From positions 1 to 33,711 of the forward strand of contig CAJGDL010000002.1 in the NCBI GenBank assembly GCA_904502075.1: 33,711 nucleotides of DNA, written 5' to 3'. The stretch is from an uncultured Alistipes sp. (GTDB lineage: Bacteria; Bacteroidota; Bacteroidia; Bacteroidales; Rikenellaceae). Each line of letters opens with the position of its first letter. Within the stretch, counting starts at the first letter, position 1. The position numbers were made by a program, and so were the translations under genes. This document shows, one piece after another, positions 8,583 to 17,289 of this stretch. The notes beneath the pieces were generated by a model that searched no databases, was not told the origin of the DNA, and saw only the letters and a program-made list of their open reading frames with translations.

Positions 8583-9452
8583 ATGAAAAGTGCACTATTA
8601 CTATATAATCCCGAGTCGGGACGCGGACGCATTGGGAAGAACCTCGATCGCCTCGTGGCTGTTTTCCGCAGCTACGACTATCGGCTGACCCCTCGCGAAA
8701 TCGACTTCGCCCACACCCCCTTTGATGGGGGCGAGACTCCGGAGCTAATCGTGGTAGCGGGAGGAGACGGCACGGTGAACTACGTCGTCAACCGCATGAA
8801 GCAGGCGGGCCTTAACCTGCCGCTCGGCATCCTTCCTGCCGGCACGGCCAACGATTTTGCCAAGGCCCTCGGCATGTCGCACGACCCTTTGGAGGCAGCC
8901 CGGCAGATTATCCTGGGCGAGGAGACCCCGATCGACTGCGGTCGCGTCAATGGGCTCTATTTCGTCAACATCTTCAGCTTCGGGATCTTTACGACCACCT
9001 CTCAACGCACCCCCAACGAGCGCAAGCACCGCATCGGCAAGTTGGCCTACCTGATCGAGGGGGTCAAGGAGTTCCGTGCCATGCATGCCGTACCTCTAAA
9101 GGTGGTGGCTGATGGCCGCTCCTTCGACCTGAACTCGCTGATGGTGCTGGTATTCAACGGCGAGACGGCCGGAGGATTCCATCTGGCACGCCATTCGAGC
9201 GTACGCGACGGCCTGTTCGATGTGGTGATGGTCGAAAAACGCAACCTCATCACCTCGACCCTCGCCATGGGCCACTACCTGCTGGGGGGCAATCCGCGGG
9301 TTGTACACCGCCTTCGGGTGCAGAGCCTCGAGATTGAATCGACCCTGAACGAACCGACCGATGTGGACGGACAGCCCGGAGCCGAATTCCCGCTCCACAT
9401 CGAGTGTCTGCCCGGAGAGTTACGCATCCGCTGCCCGAAGGTGGAGGCATAG
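8583..9452 (+). CDS. Diacylglycerol kinase-like lipid kinase (YegS/BmrU family)
   Basis: The 289-residue protein has the DAGK catalytic fold, with LLYNPESGRGR near the N-terminus, the nucleotide-binding VVAGGDGTVNYVVNRM, and LPAGTANDFAKALGM. Related enzymes phosphorylate diacylglycerol or sphingoid lipids, with ATP as donor. Substrate cannot be told from sequence; sphingolipids, common in Bacteroidetes, are a possible substrate (inference). The ATG at 8583 is preferred over an in-frame TTG at 8577. It lies 18 bases after apbE and 46 bases before an AraC gene, all on the same strand, so the three may be co-transcribed. Confidence 0.88.
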   Translation: MKSALLLYNPESGRGRIGKNLDRLVAVFRSYDYRLTPREIDFAHTPFDGGETPELIVVAGGDGTVNYVVNRMKQAGLNLPLGILPAGTANDFAKALGMSHDPLEAARQIILGEETPIDCGRVNGLYFVNIFSFGIFTTTSQRTPNERKHRIGKLAYLIEGVKEFRAMHAVPLKVVADGRSFDLNSLMVLVFNGETAGGFHLARHSSVRDGLFDVVMVEKRNLITSTLAMGHYLLGGNPRVVHRLRVQSLEIESTLNEPTDVDGQPGAEFPLHIECLPGELRIRCPKVEA

Positions 9453-9498
9453 ACCAAGCAAGAAAAGTGAACAAACCTCAATATTTATATCTACTACC

Positions 9499-10416
9499 AT
9501 GGACGCTGCAGTAAAAAAGAGAAGAGGAAAGAGCGAAGGAGCCCCCGACAAGATCTCGATTGCCCGCATCAAGTCGGGAATGAGCGACGTGAGCTACCTC
9601 TCGAACGACTTGGTGATCACGACCATCAACTCGCAAAATTACCATACGGTATTCCAGAAGCCGATCTCGGTGGATGGCTTCGTGGCCATTATCCTGATGA
9701 GTGGCCGGGCGACCGTTTCGCTCAACATGACCGACTACACGATCCAACCCAACAACGTAGTCTTCTTCACCCCCGACTCGATTGTCGATCTGAAGGAGTT
9801 CTCCGCAGATGGAATGGCCTATATCCTCGCCTTTTCGAAGTCGTTTGTCAATGAGATCCAGGTTGATTTGGCCACGTCGCTGCCGGTCTACATGCGTTTC
9901 GGCAAAGACCCCATCCTACCCGTTACGGCTCAGGATGTGGCCGAGATTCGCCAAGTCTTCCAACTCGTCAAGACCCTCCTGCAGAGCGACAAGGAGCGCT
10001 ATCGCCACGAAATTGTCCGCTCACTCTTCACCACGGCCTTCTACATCATCACGGAGCTGAACCAACGCGAGCGACCCGCTACGCGCACCAAAGGTCGTGG
10101 CGAGGCGATCTTCGAGGAGTTTTCGAATCTTTTGCAGCAGTACAACAAGCGTGAAAGGAATGTGGGGTTCTACGCCAAACAACTCAACATCACCCCCAAA
10201 TACCTCTCCTCGATCGTCAAGGAGGTCTCGGGCAAGACGGCCGCCCGTTGGATCGACGAGTCGGTGATTCTGGAGGCCAAAAACCTCTTGAAGTACTCGG
10301 GCATGAGTATCCAGGAGATCGCCCACCACCTGAATTTCAGCACCCAATCCTTCTTCGGCAAGTACTTCAAACAGCACACGGGCACCTCCCCCTCGCGCTT
10401 CAAGCACAAGGGCTAA
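9499..10416 (+). CDS. AraC family transcriptional regulator
   Basis: The 305-residue protein has an N-terminal cupin-like sensor (residues about 40-140, including NNVVFFTPDSIVDL) and a C-terminal AraC double helix-turn-helix (about 205-305, with ARWIDESVILEAKNLLKYSGMSIQEIAHHLNFSTQSFFGKYFKQHTGTSPSRF). The second HTH shows the usual G-x-SPS ending. The ATG at 9499 is used because the upstream extension overlaps the lipid kinase in another frame. Target genes and ligand are unknown; it could regulate its own operon. Confidence 0.92.
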   Translation: MDAAVKKRRGKSEGAPDKISIARIKSGMSDVSYLSNDLVITTINSQNYHTVFQKPISVDGFVAIILMSGRATVSLNMTDYTIQPNNVVFFTPDSIVDLKEFSADGMAYILAFSKSFVNEIQVDLATSLPVYMRFGKDPILPVTAQDVAEIRQVFQLVKTLLQSDKERYRHEIVRSLFTTAFYIITELNQRERPATRTKGRGEAIFEEFSNLLQQYNKRERNVGFYAKQLNITPKYLSSIVKEVSGKTAARWIDESVILEAKNLLKYSGMSIQEIAHHLNFSTQSFFGKYFKQHTGTSPSRFKHKG

Positions 10417-10440
10417 AAGGTCTCTCCTGCGGCCGCAAAT

Positions 10441-10477
10441 AAAAAAGGGAACGATCTTGAAAATCGTTCCCTTTTTT
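10441..10477. terminator. Bidirectional terminator between the araC-type gene and rsmG
   Basis: A stem of about 15 bp (GGGAACGAT pairing with ATCGTTCCC, flanked by A6 and T6) serves both convergent genes, ending at 10416 (plus) and 10491 (minus). Confidence 0.85.
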
Positions 10478-10490
10478 ATAACTCGCAGGG

Positions 10491-11111
10491 CTATTTCTGC
10501 GTATAGACCACCTTTTTGGTCTCGAAGAACTCCTCTTCGAAGAAGGCAGGGATCTCGTAGAGGGTCCATCGCTTGCGCGTGAGTGCCAACTCCTCGGCCA
10601 AATCGCCCCCCTTCAGATAGAGGATACCATTCGGCAGCGTACCCTTTTGACCGCGTTCAATCTTCTCCCAGATCCAACCCACGAAGCGGGGCATTTCGGT
10701 CACAGCACGCGAAATCACATAGTCGTAACGGTGTGGCAACTCCTCGACACGCCCCCAATGCGGGATCACATTCTTTAGGCCGAGAGCCGTGGAGACCCCC
10801 TCGACCACCTTGATCTTCTTGCCGATCGAGTCGGCCGCCGTGAAGTGGGCCTCGGGGAAGAGGATCGCCAATGGAATCGACGGAAAACCTCCTCCACACC
10901 CCACATCGAGGATGCGGGCCCCCGCCTCGAAGCGGCACACCTTGGCAATCGAGAGCGAGTGGAGGACATGACGCAGGTAGAGTTGATCCATATCCTTGCG
11001 CGAGATGACATTGATCTTGGCATTCCACTCCGTATAGAGGGCCTCCAAGCGCGAAAAGCGTTCGATCTGCTCCGCGGTCAGTTCGGGAAAATATTTCGTA
11101 ATCAGGTGCAT
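10491..11111 (-). CDS. rsmG: 16S rRNA (guanine527-N7)-methyltransferase
   Basis: The 206-residue protein matches RsmG (GidB), which adds the m7G at G527 of 16S rRNA using SAM. Visible features are the N-terminal helices (EQIERFSRLEALYTEWNAKINVISRKD), the SAM motif ILDVGCGGGFPSIPLAI, and ISRAVTEMPRF. It lies 38 bases downstream of rlmN on the same strand, so two rRNA-modifying enzymes are probably co-transcribed. Confidence 0.96.
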   Translation of the reverse strand: MHLITKYFPELTAEQIERFSRLEALYTEWNAKINVISRKDMDQLYLRHVLHSLSIAKVCRFEAGARILDVGCGGGFPSIPLAILFPEAHFTAADSIGKKIKVVEGVSTALGLKNVIPHWGRVEELPHRYDYVISRAVTEMPRFVGWIWEKIERGQKGTLPNGILYLKGGDLAEELALTRKRWTLYEIPAFFEEEFFETKKVVYTQK

Positions 11112-11149
11112 CTGAATGAGGAATTAGGCGTTAGGAATTACAGGGGATT

Positions 11150-12193
11150 TCATCGGGAGGAGCCGGGGTCGGACTTCGTTTTTTCGGTCGAGAGGAGTCC
11201 ACAGGCCGCCTGGATATCCTCGCCACGCGAGGCCCGAATAGTGGTCTGTATTCCTTTGGCTGTCAACGTATCACGAAAACGGATCATCGCCTCGGCATCG
11301 GGCGAGAAGTAGGGCGACGACGGGATCTTGTGGAAGCGGATCAGGTTGATGCGACACTTGATGCCGTCCAGCAGACGACAGAGCTCTTTGATGTGACGCG
11401 GCGAGTCGTTCATCCCCTTCAGGACGATGTACTCGAACGAAACGCGGCGTTGGTGCGTGAAGTCGTAGCGGCGCAGAATATCGCACACCTCGCGGATTGT
11501 CCAAGCCTTCTCGATCGGCATGATCTCGATGCGCTCCTCGTGGAAGGGGTTGTGCAGGCTGACCGCAAGGTGCACCTTCGACTCGGAGAGGAAGCGGTCG
11601 AGCGCCTTGGCCACTCCGGCCGTCGATACCGTGATGCGCGTGGGCGACCAACCGAAGCCCCACTCCGCCGTTAGGATCTCCAACGCCCGCAGCACATTAT
11701 CGAGGTTGTCCAACGGTTCGCCCATCCCCATAAAAACCAGATTCGTAAGTTGCTCGAATTCAGGTAACGAGGCGATCTGGTTGAGGATCTCGGTGGTCGA
11801 GAGCGAGTGCTGTAAGCCCTGGCGACCGGTGGCACAGAAGCGACACCCCATGCGACACCCCGCCTGCGACGAGACGCAGAGCGTGGCTCGCTCCCCGTCG
11901 GGGATGTAGGCGGACTCGATAAAGGCCCCCTCGGAGGTGGCGTAAAGATACTTTTTGGTACCGTCCACCGAGGTCGAGACCCCCCGATTTTCGCTTCGTC
12001 CGATGACAAAGAGCTCCTTCAACCGCTCGCGGTTGGCGGCCGAGATGTCGGTCATCGCATCAATCGAATCGACCCGTTTCACATAGAGCCAACGCGCCAT
12101 CTGTCGCGCAGCAAAACGGGGCAGACCGAGGTCGGCAGCCACCGTCGAAAGTTCACTCAACGTAAGACCAAAAAGGGGTCGAAAAGGTTGCAT
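11150..12193 (-). CDS. rlmN: Dual-specificity RNA methyltransferase RlmN
   Basis: The 347-residue radical-SAM enzyme methylates C2 of A2503 in 23S rRNA and A37 of certain tRNAs. It carries the CxxxCxxC cluster motif (CRMGCRFC) and a C-terminal catalytic Cys region (GEDIQAACGLL). The segments YIPDGERATLCVSSQAGC and FMGMGEPLDNLDNVL are also characteristic. The ATG at 12193 is preferred over the TTG at 12202. A minus-strand -7 box lies about 30 bases upstream. Confidence 0.96.
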   Translation of the reverse strand: MQPFRPLFGLTLSELSTVAADLGLPRFAARQMARWLYVKRVDSIDAMTDISAANRERLKELFVIGRSENRGVSTSVDGTKKYLYATSEGAFIESAYIPDGERATLCVSSQAGCRMGCRFCATGRQGLQHSLSTTEILNQIASLPEFEQLTNLVFMGMGEPLDNLDNVLRALEILTAEWGFGWSPTRITVSTAGVAKALDRFLSESKVHLAVSLHNPFHEERIEIMPIEKAWTIREVCDILRRYDFTHQRRVSFEYIVLKGMNDSPRHIKELCRLLDGIKCRINLIRFHKIPSSPYFSPDAEAMIRFRDTLTAKGIQTTIRASRGEDIQAACGLLSTEKTKSDPGSSR

Positions 12194-12220
12194 ATCGTTC
12201 AAAAATCGGGTTTACAGGGG

Positions 12221-12228
12221 CAAAAGTA
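12221..12228 (-). promoter_or_regulatory. -7 box of rlmN
   Basis: The minus strand reads TACTTTTG, matching TAnnTTTG. The -33 element is not clear. It is divergent from the TonB-gene promoter. Confidence 0.45.
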
Positions 12229-12255
12229 GACAAAAAATAAAGATTTTTTCTCTCT

Positions 12256-12290
12256 TTTGGTTCATTTTTGAAATTTTCTCCCTATATTTG
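12256..12290 (+). promoter_or_regulatory. Promoter of the TonB-like gene
   Basis: TATATTTG at 12283-12290 matches TAnnTTTG. Two candidate TTTG elements lie at 12256-12259 (23-base spacer) and 12267-12270 (too close). The leader before the ATG at 12372 would be about 75 nt. Confidence 0.5.
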
Positions 12291-12371
12291 TCAGTGTATA
12301 AGCCCCAATTATGCTTATGCGGAGAGAGAAATCCTAAATTCAAGGCTATAAAATTTAGAAAAATTAGAATA

Positions 12372-13055
12372 ATGGAACTGAAAAAAACACCCAAAGCAGA
12401 CCTGCAGAACAAGCGTGGTTTGTTGCTCGAAATCGGTTTGGTGATTTCGCTGGCATTGGTAATCGGTGCATTTGCCTACACTCCCAAGGAGCACCGCATT
12501 GAGCAGATTGATCAGGAGGTAATCGTTGTCGAGGAGGAGATGATGGAGGTTACCCGTCAGGATCAGAAGCCGCCCGAGGCTCCCAAGAAGACCGAGATGA
12601 AGGTGATCGCCGACATGCTCTCGATCGTAAAGAACGACACCAAGATCACCACCGAGGTAGAGTTTGCCGACTTCGACGAGGATACCGAGATTATCCAGGA
12701 GGTTGAGGTTGAGGAGGAGGAGATCCAGGACGATGAGCCCTTCTTGACCGTAGAGACCATGCCCTCGTTCAAGGGTGGTACGCTGATGGACTTCCGCAAC
12801 TGGGTACAGAGCAAGGTACGCTACCCGCAGATCGCCCAGGAGAACGGTATCGCCGGCCGTGTGGTATTGCAGTTCGTTATCGAGCGCGACGGCAGCTTGA
12901 CGAACATCGTCGTGTTGCAGACGCCCGACCGTTCGCTTTCGGAGGAGGCCATCCGCGTGCTGAACCAGTCGCCCAAGTGGACCCCCGGCAAGCAGCGTAA
13001 CCAGACGGTGCGTGTGAAGTACACCCTGCCCGTTGAGTTCCGCATCCAGAACTAA
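12372..13055 (+). CDS. TonB-like energy transducer
   Basis: The 227-residue protein has one N-terminal membrane segment (about 17-36), a strongly acidic linker rich in Glu and Asp instead of the usual Pro/Lys repeats, and a C-terminal TonB domain (about 135-227: MPSFKGGTLMDFRNWVQSKV, GRVVLQFVIERDGSL, YTLPVEFRIQN). TonB proteins transmit proton-motive force to outer-membrane transporters such as SusC. The ATG at 12372 excludes an unlikely upstream extension. No exbB/exbD is adjacent; several TonB paralogues are usual in Bacteroidales. Confidence 0.9.
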   Translation: MELKKTPKADLQNKRGLLLEIGLVISLALVIGAFAYTPKEHRIEQIDQEVIVVEEEMMEVTRQDQKPPEAPKKTEMKVIADMLSIVKNDTKITTEVEFADFDEDTEIIQEVEVEEEEIQDDEPFLTVETMPSFKGGTLMDFRNWVQSKVRYPQIAQENGIAGRVVLQFVIERDGSLTNIVVLQTPDRSLSEEAIRVLNQSPKWTPGKQRNQTVRVKYTLPVEFRIQN

Positions 13056-13056
13056 A

Positions 13057-13109
13057 TTGAGTCTAAGGCTCAATTTCAAGGTATCCTATTTGCGGGATAC
13101 CTTTTTTTT
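13057..13109 (+). terminator. Terminator after the TonB-like gene
   Basis: A small hairpin (ATTGAG with CTCAAT, about 13057-13075) is followed by a 9-bp stem (AAGGTATCC at 13078-13086 with GGATACCTT at 13095-13103) and a T8 run. Confidence 0.85.
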
Positions 13110-13151
13110 GAATCGCCCACACCAAAGAACGATGATTACCCAAAAATCGAA

Positions 13152-14381
13152 ATGAGCGAAAAAGCACAAAATAAAGAACAGAAAGAGAAAGGTTTTCCGA
13201 CCGTGGATGACCGCCCCGACCGCGCGGTGTTGGTGGCCGTGATTCGCGATGGTCAGGATCCACGCCAGGCCGAGGAGTTTCTCGACGAATTGGAGTTCCT
13301 GGCCGAGACGGCCCATATCGAGACCGTCCGACGCTTCACCCAGCGTCTGCCCCAGCCCTCGTCGCGCATCTATGTAGGCCCGGGTAAGTTGGAGGAGATC
13401 TCGGTCTACTGCAAGGAGCACGAGATCGACGTGGTGATCTTCGACGACGAGCTCTCCCCCTCGCAAACCCGCAACATCGAACAAGCCATGCCCTGCCGCC
13501 TGCTGGACCGCACGCGACTGATCCTGGACATCTTCCTGCAACGCGCCCAGACGGCCTATGCCAAGACCCAGGTGCAGTTGGCCAACTACGAGTATATGTT
13601 GCCCCGCCTGGCGGGTATGTGGACCCACCTGGAGCGTCAGCGTGGTGGCACGGGAACCCGTGGCGGTGCCGGTGAGCGCGAGATCGAGACCGACCGCCGT
13701 ATTGTGCGTGGCCGCATCACAAAACTCAAGGAGGATCTCAAGAAGATCGACCGCCAGATGGCCGTGCAGCGTTCAAACCGAGGCTCTCTGGTGCGTGTGG
13801 CCCTGGTGGGTTATACGAACGTAGGTAAATCGACCCTGATGAACCTCCTCTCGAAGAGCGAGGTCTTCGCCGAGAACAAACTCTTCGCTACCCTCGACAC
13901 CACGGTGCGCAAGGTGGTCTTCGACAACCTGCCCTTCCTGCTCTCCGACACCGTGGGCTTCATCCGCAAGTTGCCCACCGAGTTGGTCGAGTCGTTCAAA
14001 TCGACCCTCGACGAGGTACGCGAAGCCGACCTGCTGCTGCATGTGGTCGACATCTCGCACCCCCAATTCGAGGATCAGATCGCCGTGGTGAAGCAGACCC
14101 TGCAGGAGATTGGCGCGGGGGATAAACCCGTCTTTTTGGTCTTCAACAAGGTGGATGCCTATACCTATATTAAAAAAGAGGAGGACGACCTCACCCCCAT
14201 CACGCGCGAAAACCTCTCGCTCGACGACCTGAAGAAGAGTTGGATCGCCAAGGCCAATACCCCTTGCATCTTCCTCTCGGCCCTCGAAAAGACCAACATC
14301 GAGAAGTTCCGTTCGGATCTCTACGGCATGGTGCGCGAGATCCACGCCGGACGCTACCCCTTCAATAACTTTTTGTACTAA
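13152..14381 (+). CDS. hflX: Ribosome-associated GTPase HflX
   Basis: The 409-residue GTPase has the HflX N-terminal domain (RIYVGPGKLEEI, VVIFDDELSPSQTRNIE), a coiled linker with the Gly-rich RGGTGTRGGAGEREIETDRR, and a G domain with G1 GYTNVGKST from Gly220, G3 DTVGFIRKLP and G4 NKVD. HflX splits or rescues stalled ribosomes, especially after heat or antibiotic stress. No TAnnTTTG box is obvious in the 40 bases between the TonB-gene terminator and the ATG. The upp gene follows after 17 bases. Confidence 0.96.
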   Translation: MSEKAQNKEQKEKGFPTVDDRPDRAVLVAVIRDGQDPRQAEEFLDELEFLAETAHIETVRRFTQRLPQPSSRIYVGPGKLEEISVYCKEHEIDVVIFDDELSPSQTRNIEQAMPCRLLDRTRLILDIFLQRAQTAYAKTQVQLANYEYMLPRLAGMWTHLERQRGGTGTRGGAGEREIETDRRIVRGRITKLKEDLKKIDRQMAVQRSNRGSLVRVALVGYTNVGKSTLMNLLSKSEVFAENKLFATLDTTVRKVVFDNLPFLLSDTVGFIRKLPTELVESFKSTLDEVREADLLLHVVDISHPQFEDQIAVVKQTLQEIGAGDKPVFLVFNKVDAYTYIKKEEDDLTPITRENLSLDDLKKSWIAKANTPCIFLSALEKTNIEKFRSDLYGMVREIHAGRYPFNNFLY

Positions 14382-14398
14382 CTAAAAAACGAAAGGAA

Positions 14399-15055
14399 AT
14401 GAAAGTCAATGTATTAAATAGCGAAAAGAGTATCCTCAACAAATTCTTGGCCGAGATTCGCGACCGACAGATTCAGGGCGATTCGATGCGTTTCCGCCGC
14501 AACCTGGAGCGCATCGGCGAGGTGATGGCCCTCGAGATCTCGCGCGAACTGAACTACGCCCCGAAAACCGTCACCACCCCGCTGGGCGAGGCGGTGATCG
14601 AGATGATCAACGACGAGTTGGTGATCGCTACGGTGCTGCGTGCCGGTCTTCCCTTCCACCAGGGTTTTCTGAACTACTTCGACAATGCGCAGAACGCCTT
14701 CATCGGAGCCTACCGCAAGAACCACAAGGACAATACGATGACCATCGCCTTGGAGTATGTCTCGGGCCCGTCGCTGGAGGGCAAGACGCTGCTCCTGGTC
14801 GATCCGATGCTGGCCACGGGTGCCTCGCTCGTGCTGGCCTACGAGGCCTTGGTGGAGCGTTGCGGTGAGCCCGCCCACACCCATGTGGCTGCGGTGATCT
14901 CGTCGGAGCAGGGGGTGGACTATGTGAAGCGCCACATGTCGGGCGAAAAGACCACCATCTGGACGGCTGCCCTCGACGAGGAGCTCACCTCGAAAAACTA
15001 CATCGTTCCGGGCATCGGTGACGCCGGCGACTTGGCCTACGGTACCAAAAAGTAG
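14399..15055 (+). CDS. upp: Uracil phosphoribosyltransferase
   Basis: The 218-residue enzyme converts uracil and PRPP to UMP in pyrimidine salvage. The PRPP-binding loop is seen in VDPMLATGAS, with TVLRAGLPFHQGFL and the C-terminal YIVPGIGDAGDLAYGTK that binds uracil. It is 17 bases downstream of hflX and probably in the same transcript. A terminator follows at once. Confidence 0.96.
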   Translation: MKVNVLNSEKSILNKFLAEIRDRQIQGDSMRFRRNLERIGEVMALEISRELNYAPKTVTTPLGEAVIEMINDELVIATVLRAGLPFHQGFLNYFDNAQNAFIGAYRKNHKDNTMTIALEYVSGPSLEGKTLLLVDPMLATGASLVLAYEALVERCGEPAHTHVAAVISSEQGVDYVKRHMSGEKTTIWTAALDEELTSKNYIVPGIGDAGDLAYGTKK

Positions 15056-15072
15056 TCTTGAAATAGACAACA

Positions 15073-15108
15073 AAAAAATGCGAACGCCATGTGGGGTTCG
15101 CATTTTTT
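15073..15108. terminator. Bidirectional terminator between upp and ispG
   Basis: A 13-bp stem (AAAAAATGCGAAC at 15073-15085 with GTTCGCATTTTTT at 15096-15108) has T6 tails on both strands and separates the convergent genes. Confidence 0.85.
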
Positions 15109-15133
15109 GTGCTCTTTCTCTTATCCTACGGGG

Positions 15134-16621
15134 CTACTCGGCCGACTCCTCCTGCCAATCGCCATGGGACTTGATCAGGGCGATCAGGTGGTCGAGGGCC
15201 TCCTCCTGAGGGATATTCTTTTCCACCACCGTGCGCCCCTTGTAGAGGGTAATGCGGCCGGGAGCCGCCCCCACATAGCCGTAGTCGGCATCGGCCATCT
15301 CGCCCGGGCCATTGACGATGCACCCCATCACCCCGATCTTGAGGTTTTTCAGGTGCGAGGTGCGCGACTTGATGGTAGCCAAGGTTTGCTCAATGTCGTA
15401 GAGCGTGCGGCCGCAACTCGGGCAGGCGATGTACTCCGTATGCGAGAAGCGCACTCGAGCCGCCTGGAGAATCATCAGCTCGATCCTCTTGATCTGCTCC
15501 TCGGTAAGCGAGGGGGCCTCGATCCAAATACCATCGGCCAGGCCATCCAAGAAGAGTAGCCCCAAGTCGGCCGCCGCAGCCAGCGCCACCTGCTCCTCGT
15601 CGCCCTCGTAGCGACGCTTCACCACCACGGGCTTGCGATCCTCGCGATTCAGAATCGCAGCACGCAACTCCGCCGTGGGGTTCTCGGAGCAGGCCTCCAT
15701 GACCTCGAAGCCCGTCAGATCTTCACTATGCACCACCGGAGTAGAAACCTCCGAACGAGGTTTGTATTGATAGGGGGAGTAATTCTCGGGAGATAAGATC
15801 GGAAATTCGCCCCGTCGGTGAGCAAAGTGGCGGATCAGAGCCTCGGCTACGGGAATCTCGTTTTCGGGGGCCTCGGTAAGCGAGACACGGATCGTGTCGC
15901 CAATACCATCAGCCAAAAGGGCTCCGATGCCCACGGCACTCTTGATGCGCCCCTCGAGGCCGTTGCCCGCCTCGGTGACCCCGAGGTGAATCGGGTAGGT
16001 CATCCCGGCCTCCTCCATCGCCTTGACCAGCAGGCGGTAGGCAGCCACCATCACACGCGTGTTGCTCGACTTCATCGAGACCACCACCTGATCGAAGGCT
16101 TCGCGCTTACAGATGTGCAAAAACTCCATGGCAGCGGCCACCATCCCCTCGGGCGTATCGCCCCACTCGTCGAAGATACGCTTCGCGAGCGAGCCGTGGT
16201 TCACCCCAATACGCAGGGCCACCCCTCGCTCACGGCATTGGGCAATCAGTCGCTCCAGGTCGCCACGGTCAAGGCGGTAATTTCCGGGATTGATGCGCAC
16301 CTTGTCGACATACTGTGCCGCCACGGCCGCCACCTCGGGAAGGAAGTGAATATCGGCCACCAGAGCCGTGCGATGCCCCTCCTCGCGCAGGCGGGCCACA
16401 ATCGGCCCGAGGTTCTCCCCCTCCTTGCGTCCTTGGGCAGTCAGGCGGACAATGCGCCCCCCCACGCGGTCGATGCGCTTGATCTGCTCGACCGAGGCGA
16501 CCGTATCGTTTGTATCGGTATTGGTCATCGACTGCGCCAAAATAGGGCGATTGCCGCCAATCACCTCCTCGCCGATGCGCACCTCGTGGCTTGCACGGCG
16601 TTCGTATTTTGTCAAGTTCAT
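15134..16621 (-). CDS. ispG: 4-hydroxy-3-methylbut-2-enyl diphosphate synthase (IspG/GcpE)
   Basis: IspG performs the penultimate step of the MEP isoprenoid pathway, using a [4Fe-4S] cluster. The 495-residue protein has an N-terminal TIM barrel (from YERRASHEVRIGEEVIGGNRPILAQSMTNTDT), and a C-terminal cluster domain with Cys400, Cys403 and Cys434 plus Glu441 in NGPGE. Between them (about 265-385) is an inserted region, as in the large Bacteroidetes/plant-type enzymes but apparently shorter than the usual extra domain. The Met at 16621 is chosen because sequence beyond it has no IspG similarity and contains the promoter. Confidence 0.95.
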   Translation of the reverse strand: MNLTKYERRASHEVRIGEEVIGGNRPILAQSMTNTDTNDTVASVEQIKRIDRVGGRIVRLTAQGRKEGENLGPIVARLREEGHRTALVADIHFLPEVAAVAAQYVDKVRINPGNYRLDRGDLERLIAQCRERGVALRIGVNHGSLAKRIFDEWGDTPEGMVAAAMEFLHICKREAFDQVVVSMKSSNTRVMVAAYRLLVKAMEEAGMTYPIHLGVTEAGNGLEGRIKSAVGIGALLADGIGDTIRVSLTEAPENEIPVAEALIRHFAHRRGEFPILSPENYSPYQYKPRSEVSTPVVHSEDLTGFEVMEACSENPTAELRAAILNREDRKPVVVKRRYEGDEEQVALAAAADLGLLFLDGLADGIWIEAPSLTEEQIKRIELMILQAARVRFSHTEYIACPSCGRTLYDIEQTLATIKSRTSHLKNLKIGVMGCIVNGPGEMADADYGYVGAAPGRITLYKGRTVVEKNIPQEEALDHLIALIKSHGDWQEESAE

Positions 16622-16644
16622 AGGCAAAAGAGCGTTAGTTTGAG

Positions 16645-16652
16645 CAAAGGTA
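16645..16652 (-). promoter_or_regulatory. -7 box of ispG
   Basis: The minus strand reads TACCTTTG, an exact match, 23 bases before the ispG start. It is divergent from the cvpA promoter 45 bases away. Confidence 0.6.
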
Positions 16653-16663
16653 GCAAATAATTG

Positions 16664-16690
16664 TGAATTTTGAATTTTGAATTTTGAATT
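16664..16690. repeat. Short tandem TTTTGAA repeat between divergent promoters
   Basis: The 7-base unit TTTTGAA occurs about three and a half times between the ispG and cvpA -7 boxes. One TTTG of the array (16676-16679) could act as the cvpA -33 element, with a 17-base spacer. Confidence 0.6.
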
Positions 16691-16704
16691 ATTTTGTACC
16701 TTTG
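16676..16704 (+). promoter_or_regulatory. Promoter of the cvpA-rsgA-trmH operon
   Basis: TTTG at 16676-16679 and TACCTTTG at 16697-16704. The cvpA ATG is at 16711, only six bases on, so the transcript should start at or near the ATG. Confidence 0.6.
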
Positions 16705-16710
16705 TAAGGT

Positions 16711-17289
16711 ATGAATCCAAGCGAAGTAAACTTTTTTGATATCGTAACCCTGCTGGTAGCCCTGTGGGCTGTGATCTCGGGGTGGCGACGCGGAGTGATC
16801 CTGCAACTCGGATCACTGGCCGGAATCCTCCTGAGCCTCTACCTGGCAGCCCACTACGGCCAGGAGGCGGGCCGGCTGCTCCATTTGGGTGAAAGTTGGC
16901 AAACAGCGGGAGGCTTTATTGTGGTGGCTTTGGTAACACTGATCGGTGTTGCCCTCTTGGGTCGCCTCCTGCGCAAGCTCTTTCAATTTGCCGGACTCGG
17001 CCTTTTAGATATTTTGTTCGGCATCCTAATCTCGCTGACCAAGTGGTTGCTCCTTCTCAGCGCCCTCTACACCGCCTTCGGGGCCCTGAATCGCACGCTG
17101 AATCTGGTGGAGAAGGAGGCCTTCGCCCGCTCACACACCTACTACCCCGTCTGCCGCGTGGCCGAGGTGGTCATGCCTCACCTGGAAAAGGTATTGGAGG
17201 GGGCCGACCTCGAGGAGTGGATCCCCGAAGTTGAAGCGAAGAGCGAGGGTGAGGTTCAAACAATAAAGCAAACAAAGGATGGAAAATAG
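16711..17289 (+). CDS. CvpA family membrane protein
   Basis: The 192-residue protein begins with the CvpA pattern (FFDIVTLLVALWAVISGWRRGVI) and has about four hydrophobic segments within residues 8-140, followed by a hydrophilic C-terminal tail. CvpA homologues are inner-membrane proteins, linked in enterobacteria to colicin V production and envelope stress; the biochemical role is unsettled. Its stop overlaps the start of rsgA by 11 bases, suggesting translational coupling. Confidence 0.85.
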   Translation: MNPSEVNFFDIVTLLVALWAVISGWRRGVILQLGSLAGILLSLYLAAHYGQEAGRLLHLGESWQTAGGFIVVALVTLIGVALLGRLLRKLFQFAGLGLLDILFGILISLTKWLLLLSALYTAFGALNRTLNLVEKEAFARSHTYYPVCRVAEVVMPHLEKVLEGADLEEWIPEVEAKSEGEVQTIKQTKDGK

